A stretch of DNA of 64,000 bases from an uncultured Acetatifactor sp. Lineage in GTDB: Bacteria > Bacillota > Clostridia > Lachnospirales > Lachnospiraceae. The stretch is from the NCBI GenBank assembly GCA_947589075.1, contig CANQBS010000004.1:30222-94221 (forward strand), read 5' to 3'. Below are positions 62,975 through 64,000 of this stretch, one piece after another. Numbering within the stretch: the first letter of the stretch is position 1; the number at the start of each line of letters is the position of its first letter. A program made the translations under genes and the position numbers. The notes below the pieces were generated by a model. It was not told where the DNA came from. It saw only the letters and a program-made list of their open reading frames with translations, and ran no database searches.

Positions 62975-63118
62975 ATGCAGAATATCACAGATTTTGTAAA
63001 AAGAGTTGTAGTATATTTGGCAAAAAAATCTGCCGGTATGGAAGCAAATACGGCTTGTCCGTTTATTGGCTACCAACCAACGGAGCCAAAAGCTGTAAAG
63101 AAATTGCGTAAGTTTTGA
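62975..63118 (+). CDS. agrD: Cyclic lactone autoinducer peptide precursor (AgrD)
   Basis: A 47-aa precursor: an amphipathic leader (MQNITDFVKRVVVYLAKKSAG), a core with the ring cysteine in ANTACPFIGYQ, and a charged tail (PTEPKAVKKLRKF). This is the AgrD layout; the ring is probably formed from the cysteine to a nearby C-terminal residue of the core, by analogy. An AAGGAGGGAAAA site precedes it. An ATG five bases earlier is out of frame and stops after nine codons. The stop codon overlaps the TTG start of agrB. The mature peptide ends are not determined by the sequence. Confidence 0.85.
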   Translation: MQNITDFVKRVVVYLAKKSAGMEANTACPFIGYQPTEPKAVKKLRKF

Positions 63119-63690
63119 AGATAACTGATTACCTGATAGATTCCCTTCTGTATTCGGGGAGTGTTTCTGATGAGGATAAAGAAATTATCCGATTTGGTTT
63201 GGAGAGTATAGGGGGGAATCTGTTGGGTATCGTTATGACCTTAATGATTGGAAGCTTCTTTAAGAGTGTTGATATCGCATTGGTATTATGGCTGCTGATG
63301 TTTCCTTTGAGAAAAAATGCAGGAGGTTTTCATGCAAAGACCCGATTAGGATGTATGACTATATCGGCTGTAGCTTTAATACTTGCATTTCTGATATTTA
63401 CTTTATTTGATCATACAGTTTTTTTCTATGTGATAAATGTGGTTATTGCATGGATTATCATACTAAAATTTGCACCTATGGGAAATCCATCGAAATTGTT
63501 GGATATGGATGAACAAAAAGTTTACCGGAAAAGATGTCGTTTGATTTTAAAAGTGGAAAGTGTGTTTTTTGTGGCTGCACTTTTTTTAAAATGGGAAGTT
63601 GGAATAAAAAGTATAACTATGTCGTCTTTTATTGTTTGTATGTCGCTTCTGTTAGGTGTGATTGAGTATGGGGGAAAATTTAAGAAGTAA
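63115..63690 (+). CDS. agrB: AgrB-family accessory gene regulator (peptide-processing membrane protease)
   Basis: A 191-aa membrane protein with about five segments. The catalytic pair is H73 in KNAGGFHAKT and C80 in RLGC, as in AgrB, which cleaves the AgrD C-terminus and forms the thiolactone. The start is a TTG that overlaps the agrD stop by four bases (TTGA), and there is no good ribosome site, so translation is coupled to agrD. The order agrA-C-D-B differs from the B-D-C-A order of Staphylococcus. Confidence 0.88.
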   Translation: MKITDYLIDSLLYSGSVSDEDKEIIRFGLESIGGNLLGIVMTLMIGSFFKSVDIALVLWLLMFPLRKNAGGFHAKTRLGCMTISAVALILAFLIFTLFDHTVFFYVINVVIAWIIILKFAPMGNPSKLLDMDEQKVYRKRCRLILKVESVFFVAALFLKWEVGIKSITMSSFIVCMSLLLGVIEYGGKFKK

Positions 63691-63721
63691 TATTATATGG
63701 CATTATGAAAAAGGAGCTTTT

Positions 63722-64000
63722 ATGAAAAGAAAAACCAGGGTCTATGTTATCATTGTGGCTTTGCTCCTATGCCTGCTCCTGTGCCTGTGCGGCTGCGGCC
63801 GGGGGGCATCAGGCGGCGGGAAGCAGGATCAGGGAGCTAGAGCTGGTCAGGGAGCCGGGCAGGATTTGTCCGGTCAGGGAGCGGGCTCATCCGCTCAGGG
63901 GACCGCGGGCGCCATGCAGTTTATGCCACAGGAAGGGGAGCATTATTATATCACCACCTACGGCATCCTGACGACCCCGGTAAATGCCTGGGGTTTCCGG
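63722..64000 (+). CDS. Lipoprotein, N-terminal part (runs past the window)
   Basis: At least 93 codons. The start MKRKTRVYVIIVALLLCLLLCLCGC is a lipoprotein signal with a cysteine-rich core; more than one cysteine could be the processed one. A Gly/Gln/Ser-rich linker (QDQGARAGQGAGQDLSGQGAG) follows, then HYYITTYGILTTPVNAWG. An AAGGAG site precedes the ATG. Lying 31 bp after agrB, it could be part of the agr regulon or merely a neighbour. The function cannot be told from this part. Confidence 0.75.
   Translation, partial: MKRKTRVYVIIVALLLCLLLCLCGCGRGASGGGKQDQGARAGQGAGQDLSGQGAGSSAQGTAGAMQFMPQEGEHYYITTYGILTTPVNAWGFR

Noticed and set aside
62970..62999. An ATG five bases before the agrD start
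   Set aside because: It is in another frame and ends after nine codons; the next ATG gives the AgrD-like peptide at better spacing.

Overview
The window looks like chromosome of a spore-forming Clostridia bacterium, most likely Lachnospiraceae. The signs are spoVT, the str order rpsL-rpsG-fusA-tuf, strong sigma-A promoters of the TTGACA-17-TATAAT type, AGGAGG ribosome sites, glycoside hydrolases of families 31, 43 and 51, and an agr peptide quorum-sensing locus. Species cannot be told from the sequence alone.

Layout. 1-12.7 kb: the end of a LacI-type regulator, spoVT, oligoendopeptidase F (pepF), a flavoprotein reductase, aspS, two unusual long sigma factors with extra C-terminal domains, a truncated sugar-binding protein, and a Gfo/Idh/MocA oxidoreductase. 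12.7-16.8 kb, minus strand: a small pseudopilin / type II secretion F-like operon behind a transglutaminase lipoprotein. 17-24.5 kb: rfbD, a membrane glycosyltransferase-like protein, then the str operon and tuf.

24.6-35.5 kb is an AT-rich accessory island. It holds a restriction-modification operon whose adenine methyltransferase is divided over two genes, with a 57-aa protein and an HNH nuclease between them. These are followed by a 1109-aa GIY-YIG-like/SF2-helicase protein with a degenerate methylase-like tail. The operon is flanked by broken genes: three decayed AlbA_2/HATPase_c_4/winged-helix genes, a short tail of a fourth, a DUF6602-like fragment, and a partial duplicate of the operon's own 5' end. 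An intact AlbA_2 member lies at 42.8 kb, inserted between queC and gpmI and bounded by a 24-bp direct repeat.

35.5-49.8 kb is mostly housekeeping: an acyltransferase with a zinc ribbon, an M48 protease, xpt, an acyltransferase-3 protein, a queuosine group (a preQ1-I-like riboswitch, queT, queF, queC), gpmI, a HerA/DUF853 ATPase, a DUF4015 protein and ybaK. 49.9-60.8 kb is a hemicellulose/alpha-glucan group (GH51, two GH43, GH31) with a MATE transporter, a cell-wall amidase lipoprotein, a cysteine-cluster protein and rarA. 60.8-63.7 kb is an agr system in the order agrA-agrC-agrD-agrB. Its 47-codon agrD has LytTR-type direct repeats upstream. The window ends inside a lipoprotein gene.

A recurring feature is short purine-rich tandem repeats (13-14 or 36 bp) between co-directional genes at 41.1, 41.8, 52.4 and 57.1 kb. 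Functions are assigned from sequence motifs by eye; no database search was run.
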